Shown here piece by piece: positions 23,468 to 35,169 of a DNA stretch of 64,000 bases (within the stretch, counting starts at the first letter, position 1; each line of letters begins with the position of its first letter). The stretch comes from Spongilla lacustris. Its lineage: Eukaryota; Porifera; Demospongiae; Spongillida; Spongillidae. The notes beneath the pieces are model-generated. The model saw only the letters and a list, made by a program, of their open reading frames with translations. It had not been told where the DNA came from and searched no databases. The translations under genes were made by a program, and so were the position numbers. Location of the stretch: contig OX442426.1 of NCBI GenBank assembly GCA_949361645.1, positions 2,228,673-2,292,672 of the forward strand, in the 5' to 3' direction.

Positions 23468-25018
23468 GCCAGACCAATAGCCTGAACAGTCTTTCCATCA
23501 TTCACAATCCTCGAGTGTGTTTAGAGTCACGTGTTAGAGGCTCCTACATAAGAGGTGTGGCCTGCAGGTAAGTGGCTCACTATGTAGGGCACATGCACAC
23601 ACAGGTGATCCAGCATATATGGCTCTCTGTGTAGACGAACTTAGGTTTCACCAATGTATCATAATCAAACTTGTTTGATAGTACAACAAAATCTCTTTTT
23701 AAAAAACAATGCAACACATTGGACAGCCATGTGTAATACAACTACAATAACAAAAGCACCATCACACGAAGGCAACAAGAATCAAAGTACACTTTTCAGA
23801 ATAGTTTCATATAACTTCATATCACTCATTGAATGAGAAGGTCACATTGGAACCTACTGAGGGGGTAGGCAGCATAGAGTAAATGAAATGGCACATACAG
23901 ACCACTAGCACAACACATACACACACATACACACATGTAAATGGACCATGTACCTAATGGATTAACTTAGCTAAAGAGTAATTCTTAATGGATCACAATG
24001 GCCCCTGCTGCCAACATAACATTAGTCTGGTCTGACTGCCCAAACGCCCCCCTCCCCCCTTACCCCCCAATCCACCCAAAGACACACCCACAACAAGCTG
24101 TGGCCTGTGGACCAGATCAAGATGCTGTCCACATGGCGCCCCTAGCATTTCTGGAAGGGGCCAGGATAGGGTAAGGGGGGGCCATACCAGACAGATTGGT
24201 TTAGCCACACTTGAGGATAAGCCCATAGCCAAAATATAATTTCCCCAAGAGTAGCATATAATACCTTAATCTCTAGTGACATGAACAGATCAAGTGCATA
24301 GTGTGAGCCTGGAGCAGGGGTAGGTGTAAAGGCCAGCATACATGGCGACTTCTAGTTGATTTGGACAAATCTGCAAACCATCAGTAAACTAAACAATTAC
24401 AGAACTTGCATGCAACATGTAGGCAGTAGGCATGCAGGAAGTCCCATGTATACCAACCTTTAGGGTCACCATAAATCATATTCATTTAGGTGGTAGAACT
24501 ATCATAAAAGTTATGAAAGCTGAAAAAAAAATGCTATAGGTAACACCCTGGTGTGTGGCGTTTAATGCATATTTCTAGGTGCACAGTAGTATGGACACCT
24601 GAGAAAGAAAACAGTGATTAACAGGAACATCTCAAGCTTTAATATATACTCCATACTCCAGTGTAAACCTTGTGTCAGCTGCTATCATAATTTCCCACAC
24701 CACAGGCATCTCAATCAGATTGCTGCACAGCTGCAATACACAGGTAGGCTGATATGGTGTACATTGGTCTAATAGTTGCACAATTCTGTTCTTTAATATT
24801 GTGCACTGAAAACAGCAAGTTACCCTAAGCTTATAGACACTATTGACAACAATCCAAGGCTTTAAAGTCAGTTAACTCAGTGGCTGACCACACCCCCAGG
24901 TGCAGCTATAAAACAGTGAACCCAATACACTCACAGTCAATAATTAGACTCCAAGAGAACTCTAGCCGTAATGCAGGCAATAGATGCTGGAGATCTAAAA
25001 GAACAAATAAAACAGTAA
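23468..25018 (+). CDS. Three 3'-terminal exons of an unrecognised gene
   Basis: Exon 23468-23567 has a strong pyrimidine-rich acceptor (TTTGTCTTGCCCTCTTGCAG) and donor CAG|GTAAGT. It reads QTNSLNSLSIIHNPRVCLE then SRVRGSYIRGVAC. Exon 24706-24743 (ACCACAG|...CAG|GTAGGC) reads HLNQIAAQLQYT. Exon 24966-25018 follows CTCTAG and reads VMQAIDAGDLKEQIKQ and TAA. Phases agree across both junctions (2-nt then 1-nt overhangs), giving one continuous helical-looking C-terminus of about 62 residues. I do not recognise the family. The last acceptor is weak. Upstream exons would lie before the satellite at 21.0-23.3 kb. It runs opposite to the USP-like exon at 19.4 kb. Confidence 0.5.
24325..24440. mobile_element. 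Partial copy of the 40.55-kb MITE family
   Basis: AAGGCCAGCATACATGGCGA, CTTCTAGTTGATTTGGACAA and TCAGTAAACTAAACAATTAC match the MITE at 40547-40725 with mismatches. The right inverted arm is degraded. Confidence 0.6.
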
Positions 25019-25309
25019 TGTGCTGAGCTGCTGCATACCAGCATGGGATGCCTGCACATAAGCACTAATAATTATTATATAGGTCACAATACCTATAATT
25101 GCATACCTTCTGTACAGCTCCTGTTTGGTATTGGAGTGTCTTGGCTGGGATTCCATTTTAAAAAAATGCTGCATATTTTTGACAAAACACTTGCATGTAT
25201 AAATTAGCCACAATTGAAATGTGCTTACATGTCATTGTTGTTAAATTTCCTTCCTTGAACGATGTATCATATATTTTGACATTTGGTAAAGGCTACATGT
25301 GACAGAAAA

Positions 25310-25780
25310 AAAGTGTTGTGCCATGTGTGTATGTGTGTGCATGGATGTGCGTGTATTTGCATAAATATATATGTGTGAGTTTGTGTATGTGCTCTGTGTG
25401 TGCTGTGTTACAAGGTTTCTAGGTGCACAATTACTAGTTTCACATGCGTGCTAGGGCTTTGCCAATAGACAACAGCCCCCATCATCCACCCCTGGATAGT
25501 AGAAATGGGACTTCGGGATGAGTATATACATGTGTTCCAAATGTGGATGTTGATGTATGCATAGTCATGCATACACATGCATATCAGAACACTTTGTAGA
25601 CCACACATACACCACACACACAGCTTACAGCTATACACAGCACACATGTACACAGCTTATTACATTGCACACAAGCACAACCACACACCTACACATACAC
25701 ACCCACACCAACACACAAGCACAACCACACACGTACACATACACACCCACACACACACACACACAAACATAGCCAAAAAT
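25310..25780. repeat. TG/CA-rich simple repeats
   Basis: GTGTGTATGTGTGTG runs near 25320-25410 and CACACA-rich sequence at 25605-25770 with CACAAGCACAACCACACAC repeated twice. The His/Thr- and Val/Cys-rich frames on both strands derive from this. Confidence 0.85.
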
Positions 25781-25872
25781 GACAAGGCTCACATACATAG
25801 ACCTTTTGAAATACATGAAGACACAGCCCGCTGCTAACCTGTGTAGGTATACCCACACCACATGGATAGGTG

Positions 25873-25977
25873 TAAGGCCACTCCAAAGTTGACTTTAGTT
25901 TTCCATCCCCAGCTGCATGCTAAAATATTTTTGAGGAAGGGTGGACAGGAAACTAAAGTGCAGTTCGGAGTGGCCTA
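25873..25977. mobile_element. Small palindromic MITE
   Basis: AGGCCACTCCAAAGTTGACT, TTAGTTTTCC on the left and GGACAGGAAACTAAAGTGCA, GTTCGGAGTGGCCT on the right are inverted repeats with a ~35-bp loop. A half copy (GGACAGGAAACTACAATCAC, TTTGGAATGGCCTT) lies at 33016-33052. Confidence 0.7.
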
Positions 25978-26599
25978 ATGCATCAGTTGCATGTAAGTCA
26001 AAAGTGCATGTTGGTGTCCACACACACACACAATACACAAATTCATCCATCCCAGCTAAATGTAATACCGGCTACACCGGTATAGAATTGCAATGGACAC
26101 TTACATGTATACAAGTAGATCATAGTCTTTATTAGTTCCGTTTCATAGAAGAATGAACACCATTTGTCCTACGCACGCACTCATTATTTATTGCCAATAT
26201 TGGTATTCTGCCATTTTATATTCGTTGTTCCATTATAGCACAGGTTCGAAGAAAAGCATTTAGCCATAGAACAATTAAGACACGTAATCACAGACCATGC
26301 TGCATGCACCCAGAAGCAAAGAACAACGTATTGATACCTGTACACACACCACATATATTACAATTGAGTACATGTAGACACGCGCGCGCGCGCACATGCA
26401 CACACTAGTCTAACGTACTTATCGATCGAGCTAGCTCAAGTTGAACGACTGCATGCACTGCGCTACATGGATCTCGTGATTTAAAGAAAAATCATGTGAT
26501 ACACCCTCCTGGGGGGCGAGGCATTAATGACATACGGTATGATACGCCATCTTTACAGAACAGTGCTTGGGTTTAGCGCGATTAATGGGCGATTATCGC

Positions 26600-26654
26600 G
26601 ATAATCGCCGCGATTAAAAATATCGCGATATTATCGCGATATTTTCCACCCGGG
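26600..26654. repeat. Right inverted terminus with TA duplication (pairs with 17567-17620)
   Basis: ATCGCGATATTATCGCGATA then TTTTCCACCCGGG, the reverse complement of the terminus at 17567. Followed by TA. It contains extra TCGCGAT motifs upstream (26583-26625). Confidence 0.6.
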
Positions 26655-26656
26655 TA

Positions 26657-27440
26657 GGCGGTATTGAATTAAATTCACAACAAACCACAAAGTCTATAGT
26701 GCATGTTATCGAGAGTTACGTTAGTAACTCTCATATAGGATTTGACCCCGATTATGAATGTCATTAAAAACGGGATCCGCTTCTAACGCGACTCCTATCA
26801 ATCGGACGGCTTAGCTAGTTGTCGGTATCGAACAAGAAATCAAAAAGGAGCCATTTCGTGTTTGTTTGATGTCGCAAAACCGTGTCGTTCAAGAGAACAA
26901 AACGGATTCTGTTTTTCCTCGTCCCCAGACGGAATAGCGGCCATTTTCTCCTTCCTTTATTTGTTAAGAACTCGAGATAAAAACCGGATTTGAATGGTAC
27001 CAATATGTATAGAATTTCAAGCGGTAGATTCAGATACACGTGGATCGTATTGGGCCTTGAACTGATAACAGAAATACATATGTTGATAACTTTACTGGGA
27101 AAAAAACTCAAGACGGGAGCGGTTTGAAAGAATGCCAATGGTATCAGTAGGTGCAGAATTTCAAGATATATCCGTACAAGGGAGTACGTTCATGGGGATC
27201 GCTTGTTACAGTAGCTCTGGCTAGAAATGATGTGTTCAATACATATGGCCATGTAGTCCGTTCCCAGACCAATATGAAGCAATGTTTATCACAAATGTCT
27301 CGTCGTATAGCGTCTGGGAACGAGACAAATGAGCACGTTGTAACTATTAAATTAGTTGAGTTTTAAATCGAAGTACAATTTCTTTGGTGCAGTGTTCCAA
27401 TTCGTTATATCATTCGCTTTTGTTAGTGAAGTTGTTTTGG
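26657..27440. other. Non-coding DNA, no gene recognised
   Basis: A 107-aa minus-strand frame (26815-27138) has no recognisable domain. Two related phrases (AGAATTTCAAGCGGTAGATT / AGAATTTCAAGATATATCCG) suggest a diverged short duplication. Confidence 0.4.
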
Positions 27441-27446
27441 TCAAAA

Positions 27447-27918
27447 TGCCTTCACGTCAGTATAAAGCTAGAGCTAAACGTCGAGCGGAATACCTCCAAA
27501 AGTGAGAGGAAATTAATATTAAAAGAGCGATCGTCAGAAGAGACTCTGAGAACAAAGAAAAGGCTCGAGGAAGATATCATCGGACCCCGAGCCAAAACTA
27601 ACCGCTGAGGAAGAACGATATCACCAGAACTCCGATCGAAAGCAAGCCGCTGAGTGGGAAAAATATCACAAGAACCCCGAGCCAATACTAGGCCTATCTT
27701 TAAAGCGGCAACGGTACAATGAAAATAAAGCGGCCATGAACAGTGCAGAACATCGGGACGATTCAATCGCTTCTCCTGCGAAAAGAATGCGATTGCAAGA
27801 ACGACCGACAGATCAACATGCTGCACGAGGCAAATGCGATCACAAGGATAATGAGCTTCGACTGAGTGATACAACACGTATTTTGAACATGTACATGCAT
27901 GCGTGTATTATTAAATAA
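27447..27918 (+). pseudogene. Decayed N-terminal region of a transposon-type ORF
   Basis: ATG 27447 starts MPSRQYKARAKRRAEYLQK and stops. The coding character continues through frame changes as DSENKEKARGRYHR, then DPEPKLTAEEERYHQNSD, RKQAAEWEKYHKNPEPI and a tail ending at TAA 27918. Tandem (R/K)YH.NPEP.(A/T)AE units and basic N-termini of this style occur in front of helicase or transposase domains in invertebrate repeat-encoded proteins (inference from memory). At least one 1-nt shift is needed near 27585. No enzymatic domain follows. Confidence 0.4.
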
Positions 27919-27979
27919 TGTTTATAAACCTTTGCGTTGCTAAGTCACCATGGACATAGTGCCCATATTACCAGGGCAA

Positions 27980-30500
27980 CCTCATGCATCCCTCCATCCT
28001 GCACATTCTTTCAGAAGTTTCTATTCAGCTACTGTGTGGGGGAAGGTGTCATCCTACTGACAGCTCAGACGTGTGTGGTTCTATTATTGTGGTCATACAA
28101 TATAATATTTACTATAGGTGTTACAGCAAAGTTGATGGGGATCAAGGCAGATATGGAGTCAGCAAGCCACATAGTTCTGCAGAAGTCTAAGGGCATTCTC
28201 CATTTGAAGACCTGATGCCATGAAGTTTAGCCCTTCCCACTATTGTGTTCTGCCTGCATAATTTTATTCAATGTTTCTTTGAAGTGCACTGCGGTGACTG
28301 AATATGGCTTCTGTTTACCAAGCATGCTGCCCTGCTTGTATTGGGTCTAGCAAGTGGTAAGTGTATTGCCTACATGTAGTACATTTTCTCCTGTAGTGGT
28401 GTTACTAAGTGTATGACTTTGTCAACACCTCCAAGACGTGATTCTTCCATTCTGTTTTAACATTTTAGAACGCTTCCTAGCTGTGCAGGTCACATGTGTA
28501 ACTTTGGAAAGGAAAACAAAGGTATGGATATAAAAATCATGATACGCTATTTGACTGGTGTACTCCACGTACAGAAGAGTACATCTACATGTATGGAGAA
28601 GACTGATATGGTCCTCCAGTGGGGCCGGCTACAAAAGTGAACGATAAGTGTGTGGTGCTTATCCTGAAATTGGAAAGAGGATTAGTTTGGCAATGCAATG
28701 GCAGTTTAATGAAGGTATGGTGTGCACATTGGAGATTACTAAGTGATGGAGTGAGTGGATTTGCTGATGGTGCATATAGCACTTGTCCTGACCAGGTGGA
28801 TGTCAGATGTCGAAATTCACCATTTTTGTCTTGGTTATATGGTGGAGTTGGTGATGGTGTTAAATGTGGTGTTTAAATTTGTGCTGTGGTCACATATGGA
28901 GATGCAGGACAGCTCAGATACATTTGACTATAAATGAGGTGGGAGGCAAAATTGTGTGTTATTGTGGTCATACAATATAATATTTTATAAAAATTTACTA
29001 TAGGTGTTACAGCAAGGTGGATCAAGACAGATATTGAGGCAGCAAGTCACATAGTTCTGCAGAAGTTTAAGGGCTGAGGCTATATGCATAGGTGTCAATG
29101 GCCTGCCTGAGCATGCCATGAAGTTTAGCCCTTCCCACTATGTGTTCTGCTGTTAGCTGATATGGCTTTAATGTTCTGGATATAGTGTAAAGATGTTAGT
29201 CCAATATGAAGGTAAATGAATGCTGCATTGAGTTTAGTGTATTAGTCATGTTTCTTTATCTACTCTGTAGAGATGTGCGTCAGTGTCTTCTGTCAGTTGC
29301 AAAAATGGTGGTTGGTTCTGAGCCTCTACACCAACACCAGAATAAAATAGCAGCTCTATGGAACACCACCAAGATACAGCAGTGGGTTCTACAGCTACCA
29401 ATGCAAACGAGCAATCAGCTACCATGGGAGAGTCACTCATAGGGGAGCTACCAGCGCCCATATTACCTTATTTCTCCATACATCAGTCATTTTTCAATTG
29501 GTATACAATGAAGCTACAAGCTGTAAAAAAAAAAAAGGTAATGGTGGTGTACAGGTGACATTTACTGAGCCTCTACCAACACCAGCTTTGAAAGGGAAAA
29601 AAAACTTAATGGAACATCAGTAAGATACTGCATTCATCCCTTCGAAGTGATGTAAGTGTCTTGTAGCAGGTGGGGAGAAGAAAGTGCCTGTATATGGGCT
29701 TGTAGAGTGTGTACCAGGTACATGTACAGTCATCACTTTTGTAGATTGCATCCTATCAGTAAATGCATGTTGTATTCATTGCTTCTTTGAACATCTTATC
29801 TGATGACCAAACATATATTTAGGTACGATATGGCTTCTGTTTACCTGAACTTACAAAAGCAATTTATTTTGCTCATGTATACAGGTTACTTGACAGTGTT
29901 GCTGCAGTGTATGACTCCATCAACACTTCTAAGATTTCATTTGAACACTTACTGTGTGCAGGTCACAACTAAAAGTAAAGGTATGATATGGTATGACTGG
30001 TGTACTCTACATATATAGGAGGATGACAGTAGTGTTTGAATGATGTTGGTCCTGAAATTTTTGAGAGGCTTAGGTTGGCAATGCAATGTGATTATGGCAT
30101 GTACTGTGGAGATTGTTCAGTGGAGTTAGGGACCAGACTTGGTGATGGTTGTGTACAAATATAGGTGTGTGGAGTTAGGGACCAGACCTGGTGATGGTTG
30201 TGTACAATGTAGGTACCTAGTGTGGAGTTAGTGATGGTGCATCACACTTTTCAGGGATCAGATTTGTTGAAGCTTCCTCCAGAATGTAATAAATGGAGTG
30301 CTTATATTTGGTCCTTGATTGGAGTTCAGCTGACATGGCTGGTGGTGACTCGGAAATGTTGGTGTTTTGTGACTCAGAACGGACTGTTGCAGTTGTTGTG
30401 TGTAATGGAGCAGGATAGTTAGTCTCAGAATGTGGATTTTTGCCTGCCCCCTGCTCAAGCCTGTGTATGCCTATGGTGTCATGATTTCAGACATTGATAG
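27980..30500. repeat. Two or more diverged copies of a ~1-1.5-kb repeat
   Basis: Blocks recur in the same order: TATTGTGGTCATACAATATA with GGTGTTACAGCAA at 28085 and 28965; AGCCACATAGTTCTGCAGAAG / AGTCACATAGTTCTGCAGAAG at 28165 and 29045; ATGAAGTTTAGCCCTTCCCA at 28220 and 29120; GGCTTCTGTTTACC at 28305 and 29830; GACTGGTGTACTC at 28553 and 29994. The frames inside are short and not conserved. It is probably an old transposon duplicated in tandem. Confidence 0.6.
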
Positions 30501-30998
30501 TAGGCTCTGGAAGTAGTTGCTGTGTTGTGTTGTAGTGATGGTGTGCATCATGTGACACTGGCACCAATTGGGTAGTAGCAGTAACAATGTAATAGTGCAT
30601 ATACATTGCACATCAAAAAAGAGTGACTGAACTTTCCAGGGATGACAACTGTACATGGATTAAAGGGCTAGCACCACAATGATACTCTCAGATCGGTGAA
30701 TGCGATGGGGCTAAACAAGAGATTATTAGCCCAAATGTCTTTACCTCAGTTGGTTTAGACACATGTCCAGATATCACTGCCTTCGATACGCACATATGAA
30801 TCGATTAAGCTACCAGGCTGGGGTAGGCTCTCCTCTTTTTTAGTCTCATAACCAGACCCAAATGTACGTAACTATGATCATCGCGCGGTCGTTCTGCACT
30901 CTTGGGCTGTTTCCGCATTGCGGTGATGTAATCCACCCGCTGCTGCGAATGGGTCTGGGGCCGAGACTAATAACCGGGTATGAACAAAAATTAATGAA
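30501..30998. other. Non-coding DNA
   Basis: No supported gene. Its 3' part borders the palindrome at 30999. Confidence 0.4.
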
Positions 30999-31294
30999 AC
31001 AAGTAAATAAAAATACATTCTCTATGAGAAAGTTGGTGGCATATAGGATTTGAAGGCAATGATGGTGTAAAAAGGAAGGAAACAAGGGTCTAATAATAAG
31101 GGGAAATGGAATAGTCCTATATTTAGCACACGAACAACATACTACATCCTATACATGTAGAAATGTACTAAATATAGGACTATTCCATTTCCCCTTATTA
31201 TTAGACCCTTGTTTCCTTCCTTTTTACACCACCATTGCCTTCAAATCCTATATGCCACCAACTTTCTCATAGAGAATGTATTTTTATTTACTTG
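30999..31294. mobile_element. Near-perfect palindromic MITE (~296 bp)
   Basis: CAAGTAAATAAAAATACATT, CTCTATGAGAAAGTTGGTGG, CATATAGGATTTGAAGGCAA and so on through TAGTCCTATATTTAG are repeated as the reverse complement from ~31165 to 31294. The central loop is ~40 bp. The high arm identity suggests recent origin. The older relative is at 3767-3968. Confidence 0.9.
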
Positions 31295-31513
31295 TAGATT
31301 AATACATGTAATGGCGTTGCGCTATATACGTTCGAAGCAATTGTAAACGCTAGTTCTAGCACAGAAAGATTGCAATAGCTTCTATATAAGATGAAACCGG
31401 AGCTCATGAAGACACTGCTGCTTTTTGGCTCAAGGATCGCGGGCTAAGCGTCTTTAGAAGTGTGCCAAAGTTTTAGCTGATGCCAGTGATGTTGCATTGT
31501 GTCTAACTGCATG

Positions 31514-31721
31514 CCCCTCCGCCCCCACAAAAAAACGGCTCGTATTTAAACGAGCGTATCGTCGTAACCATTAACGCTTTTGCTTATCTGTTTCAACATT
31601 TCTGGAAAGAAATGGTGCTCTAACGTACAAGAATTTGATGAACGGCGCGTTGCAGCATTCGAGATTACAACAATACGCTCGTTCAAACACGACCCATTTT
31701 TTTTTGGCGGGGGCGGAGGGG
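31514..31721. mobile_element. MITE with C-rich terminal inverted repeats
   Basis: CCCCTCCGCCCCCACAAAAA at the left and TTTGGCGGGGGCGGAGGGG at the right, each followed inward by GTATTTAAACGAGCGTA / TACGCTCGTTCAAACAC. About 208 bp, no ORF. No clear target duplication. Confidence 0.75.
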
Positions 31722-32427
31722 GTAGATCCAATTGACCTTTTATTATTGTTTGTTTAGTGGCTGCTTGTATACACACTCTAAATCAATTAGTCGTGGTTGC
31801 GGGAATTTCGCCACAAGAGGCGGATTATTGCAATATGGCATTCGATCGGCATTTTCTTTCCAGTATTGAACTAATGCAAGACTTTACTACTTTGAACCTG
31901 CCATACGCTTCGACTGTGATACGGCGTCATGGTTGTGTAAATTTTATAATTTTAGCACAAACCGTTAAACACATATAGCCAGGAATACGTCAAAATTCGC
32001 CTTAATATGCGGGAGCACTCTATGTTGTACTCATAAAATAAATGTGAATTGATAGTTACATTCCTGGGGGGAATTATAATTGAAAAATGAGATTTTGACC
32101 GTGATTTGTTTACACTTAGCCAAGCTTTGTTTACATGTGCTAATTGAATTAACAACACAGATTCTTACACAAAAGTGTTTGCTGAATCAGAAAAAGTAAT
32201 TGTCCTGCTTTAAGTATGATTGGTTCAAAAGATATAGGCCAATAACTGAAAAAGTCAGTTTTGGCAGCTTATCATTTGGAGCACTGTATGTATCTCAGAC
32301 TCAGTTTCTGTATCTGTAATTTGTAAATTGCGGTAACCATTACCAGCTGATTGTAATAACTATTGTTACTATATATAGCTATAGACATCGCAAAATGAAT
32401 TAATAATTTATTATAATAAGTGGGTGG
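31722..32427. other. AT-rich non-coding DNA
   Basis: No supported gene or repeat. Confidence 0.45.
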
Positions 32428-32672
32428 ATCCCGGCCTGCCGGCTTGTCAGGTCACTGTCCGGCCTGCCAGGCCAAGCTAAATGTCCGGCCTGGCAGGCCG
32501 ACCTGGCAGGCCGGACTGGCCTTCGGCAACCCTGGTCCGGCGGACCGGAAATTGGGGCGGACCGAATACCCTAAGACACCGGCCGATAAAGCAAATGCAA
32601 GTGTATTGCTTGGTACCGTAGATCAATTGTTCAGACCCCCCCCCCCCACCCCCCCACCCCCCCCCCCCCCCC
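32428..32672. repeat. GGCCTGCCAGGCC-type palindromic repeat and poly-C tract
   Basis: Several short palindromes (GGCCTGCCGGC, CCGGCCTGCCAGGCC, CCGGCCTGGCAGGCC, CCTGGCAGGCCGG) occupy 32430-32515, followed by GGTCCGGCGGACCGG and a C tract (32636-32672) broken only by two A residues. The frames here on both strands are composition artefacts. Confidence 0.8.
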
Positions 32673-32689
32673 AATTTGGCGTGTCGTAA

Positions 32690-33190
32690 TTTATGAATAG
32701 CCCCATACAGAGCTGTAGATAATAGTCTGTGAGGTAAGCACCATGAATGTTGTCGTGTTTCCATCTTCCTTCGTTGGTCAGGCTTTAATTTTAGCTCTGC
32801 TTTTCTACCACAAACGGAGCCATCCGGGTGTTTTGATTTTTTATTCCTTGCATGTGACTTAGGGTTATGAATATATTCATGTATTTCATGCTACGCGGTT
32901 GCGTGATTTAATTCCAGACGGCATGTTTGAATATGTTAATACATGTACTGATGTCACCATGCAGATACATGAACGTACGTCTGCATGGCTTGCGAGACTA
33001 ATATAATGATGCTGGCGGAGGACAGGAAACTACAATCACATTTGGAATGGCCTTAATCTCGTTTTAGCATATGGAGAAATCAACGGACACGAAAGTTGCG
33101 GTTTGTAAATTTTTGGATTTCATTCCGCGGTACGTTCCATAGAGAATGTATGGCGTTTTTACTAACTTGATTATTATTTACTTAACTAAC
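32690..33190. other. Non-coding DNA with a half MITE
   Basis: Contains the half copy of the 25.87-kb MITE at 33016-33052. Nothing else recognised. Confidence 0.4.
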
Positions 33191-33500
33191 GGACCTGCAA
33201 CTTTTGCCACCCTCTAATACTACTCTAAATGATGTTTAAATGTAGGCAATTTCAAATTTTATACCTTGTATCGTCCAAAATTCTGGGACCATTTCTGAAA
33301 ATATGATATTCCATAGACTTGTACAGAAAATGGAAAAAAAATCATGCTAATTAATATATTCCATTAGTTATAACTAATGAACAGAGGGGGTTAGAACTTT
33401 TGCCACCCTCTGAAACAATTCTACAACTATCCAAATAATATAATATATGAAAAAAATTGGATGTTGTCGTGAAGAATTTGGGGACCATATTTAAAAACAC
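33190..33500. repeat. Diverged tandem duplication
   Basis: CTTTTGCCACCCTCTAATAC ... TTCTGGGACCATTTCTGAAA at 33197-33300 is repeated as CTTTTGCCACCCTCTGAAAC ... TTTGGGGACCATATTTAAAA at 33399-33495. Confidence 0.6.
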
Positions 33501-33809
33501 CAAATCAGTTTTGGTGCAATAAGGCGCCATTTTTAAATGGCGTTTCTATGTGTTGCCATAGATATTTAGTATAATCCATAGTTAATAAAATGGAGACTAG
33601 CAGTTTGCAAAGCTGGAGTGGAGCAGGAATACTAAAAGCTTCGAGTCTGTGTTTTCTGCAAGACAGATCGATGTATTGAAATGATGTTAGGCTGCTTACC
33701 TCGACCGGCTGCTCAGACAAGAGATGTAGGCCTACACGTAGCTGTAGCTGGATCTGAGCTATCCGAGTGCATCCTGAGGTCCACAGTGGCGACGAGGGTG
33801 CATGGGATA

Positions 33810-34340
33810 GCTAAGAAAGATGGCAGGGGAGTGTGACGCGTCAACGGAAGACTGGTCGAGTTAATACGTCGAGCGGTTAGAACATTTCTTCCTGGCAAAT
33901 AAAGTGGAAGCCGATCGAACAGAAAAAGGACGCTTTCCTCGCCTGTATTACAATTGGCCTGCTCCGAGCGTTCGTAGCACCCCAGAAATTGAAAGACCGA
34001 ACGTACGAGCAACTGGTCGCAGCCTTAACGACACACGTAGCGCCTAAACCTCTAGTCATCGCAGAACGTACGGTTCCACAAACGGGACAAAAGGAGGGAG
34101 AAAGTGTAATATGTGGTATGCAGCAAGTTTGCAGAACTGTGCGTTTGGTGCGACGTTATCAGAGACGCTGAGAGACAGGGTGTTCTTTGGTATGAGGGAC
34201 GAGGGGGTACAGAAGAGACTCCGAGTCACAAAGGCAGACCTCACTTTTGCCAAGGTGCTGGAGACAGCGGAAATAGCGGAAAGGGAGACTAAAGACGCAA
34301 AGAAGAATGGGACACACTGAAATGGGGATCACTACATGGC
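33810..34340 (+). pseudogene. Ty3/gypsy retrotransposon gag remnant
   Basis: The start near 33819 (MAGECDASTEDWSS) runs into TAA, then continues YVERLEHFFLANKVEAD. Later frames give KDRTYEQLVAALTTHVAPK and, shifted, ETLRDRVFFGMRDEGVQKRL with KADLTFAKVLETAEIAE. These are the retrotransposon-gag (capsid-like) blocks of Ty3/gypsy elements in the correct order, but with at least one stop and two frame changes and a lost central segment. Just upstream, CAGTGGCGACGAGG resembles the leader next to a primer-binding site. No zinc knuckle, protease or RT follows; the sequence instead enters C-rich minisatellite. Confidence 0.75.
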
Positions 34341-34449
34341 CTAACAAAAGACAAGAGAAATGGAATGAAACAGAGGACAATGGGTAAACCTATATGTATG
34401 TGGAGTTCATCATGAATGAACAACTGCTATGTATCAATACAATTGGTTG

Positions 34450-34761
34450 TACCCCAAATTGTACAGGCCACTACCCCTCCCTGTACACGCCATTACCCTT
34501 GTACAGGCCTGCACCCCTGTACAAGCCTGTACCCTTGTACAGTCCTGTACACCCCCCCCCCCCCCCCCCCGCGCCTGTACCCCTGTCCAGGCCACTACCT
34601 CTCCCTGTACACGCCATTACCCTTGTACAGGCCTGCACCCCTGTACAAGCCTGTACCCCCAACCCCCACCCACCCCAGTACAGGCCTGTACCCCTGTCCA
34701 GGCTTGTACCCCTCCCTGCATGTACATGCCTTTACCCCTGTACAAGCCTGTACTCCTGTAC

Positions 34762-34799
<38 letters not shown>

Positions 34800-35000
34800 C
34801 CAGTACAGGCCTGTACCCCTGTCCAGGCTTGTATCCCTGTACCCCTCCTTGAACATGCCTGTATCCCTGAGCAGGCCTGTACCCCTCCTTGAACATGCCT
34901 GTATCCCTGAGCAGGCCTGTACCCCTCCTTGAACATGCCTGTATCCCTGAGCAGGCCTGTAGCCCTCCGTGAACAGTGGTACAGGCCTATACCTCTCCCT
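34450..35000. repeat. Minisatellite of TACAGGCCTGTACCCCTG units with poly-C tracts
   Basis: Units of about 18-20 bp (CAGGCCTGTACCCCTGTA) with self-complementary TACAGGCCTGTA, a larger 51-bp repeat of CCTCCTTGAACATGCC (34846-34970), and uninterrupted C tracts at 34552-34570 and 34763-34798. All Pro/Tyr/Thr- and Gly-rich frames here are repeat translations. Confidence 0.9.
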
Positions 35001-35169
35001 GTACCCTTTCACAGGATTGTACTGCTATACTTGTATAGTTCATGTCTCTACTCAAAGCATGGCTTTATAACCGAACCTCTTCTGTAGTTTTGGGTGGGCT
35101 GAAACACCCTTGCTAACACCAGGTCCCTTAATTGTTGTTGTTCTTCCTAATTCTGCCACCTCGACCAGG

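Noticed and set aside
26815..27138. 107-aa minus-strand ORF
   Set aside because: No motif, no splice context, and overlapping frames of similar length on the other strand.
34394..35012. Proline-rich and glycine-rich proteins of 110-170 aa
   Set aside because: They cross poly-C tracts and a TACAGGCCTGTA minisatellite on both strands. All are composition artefacts.
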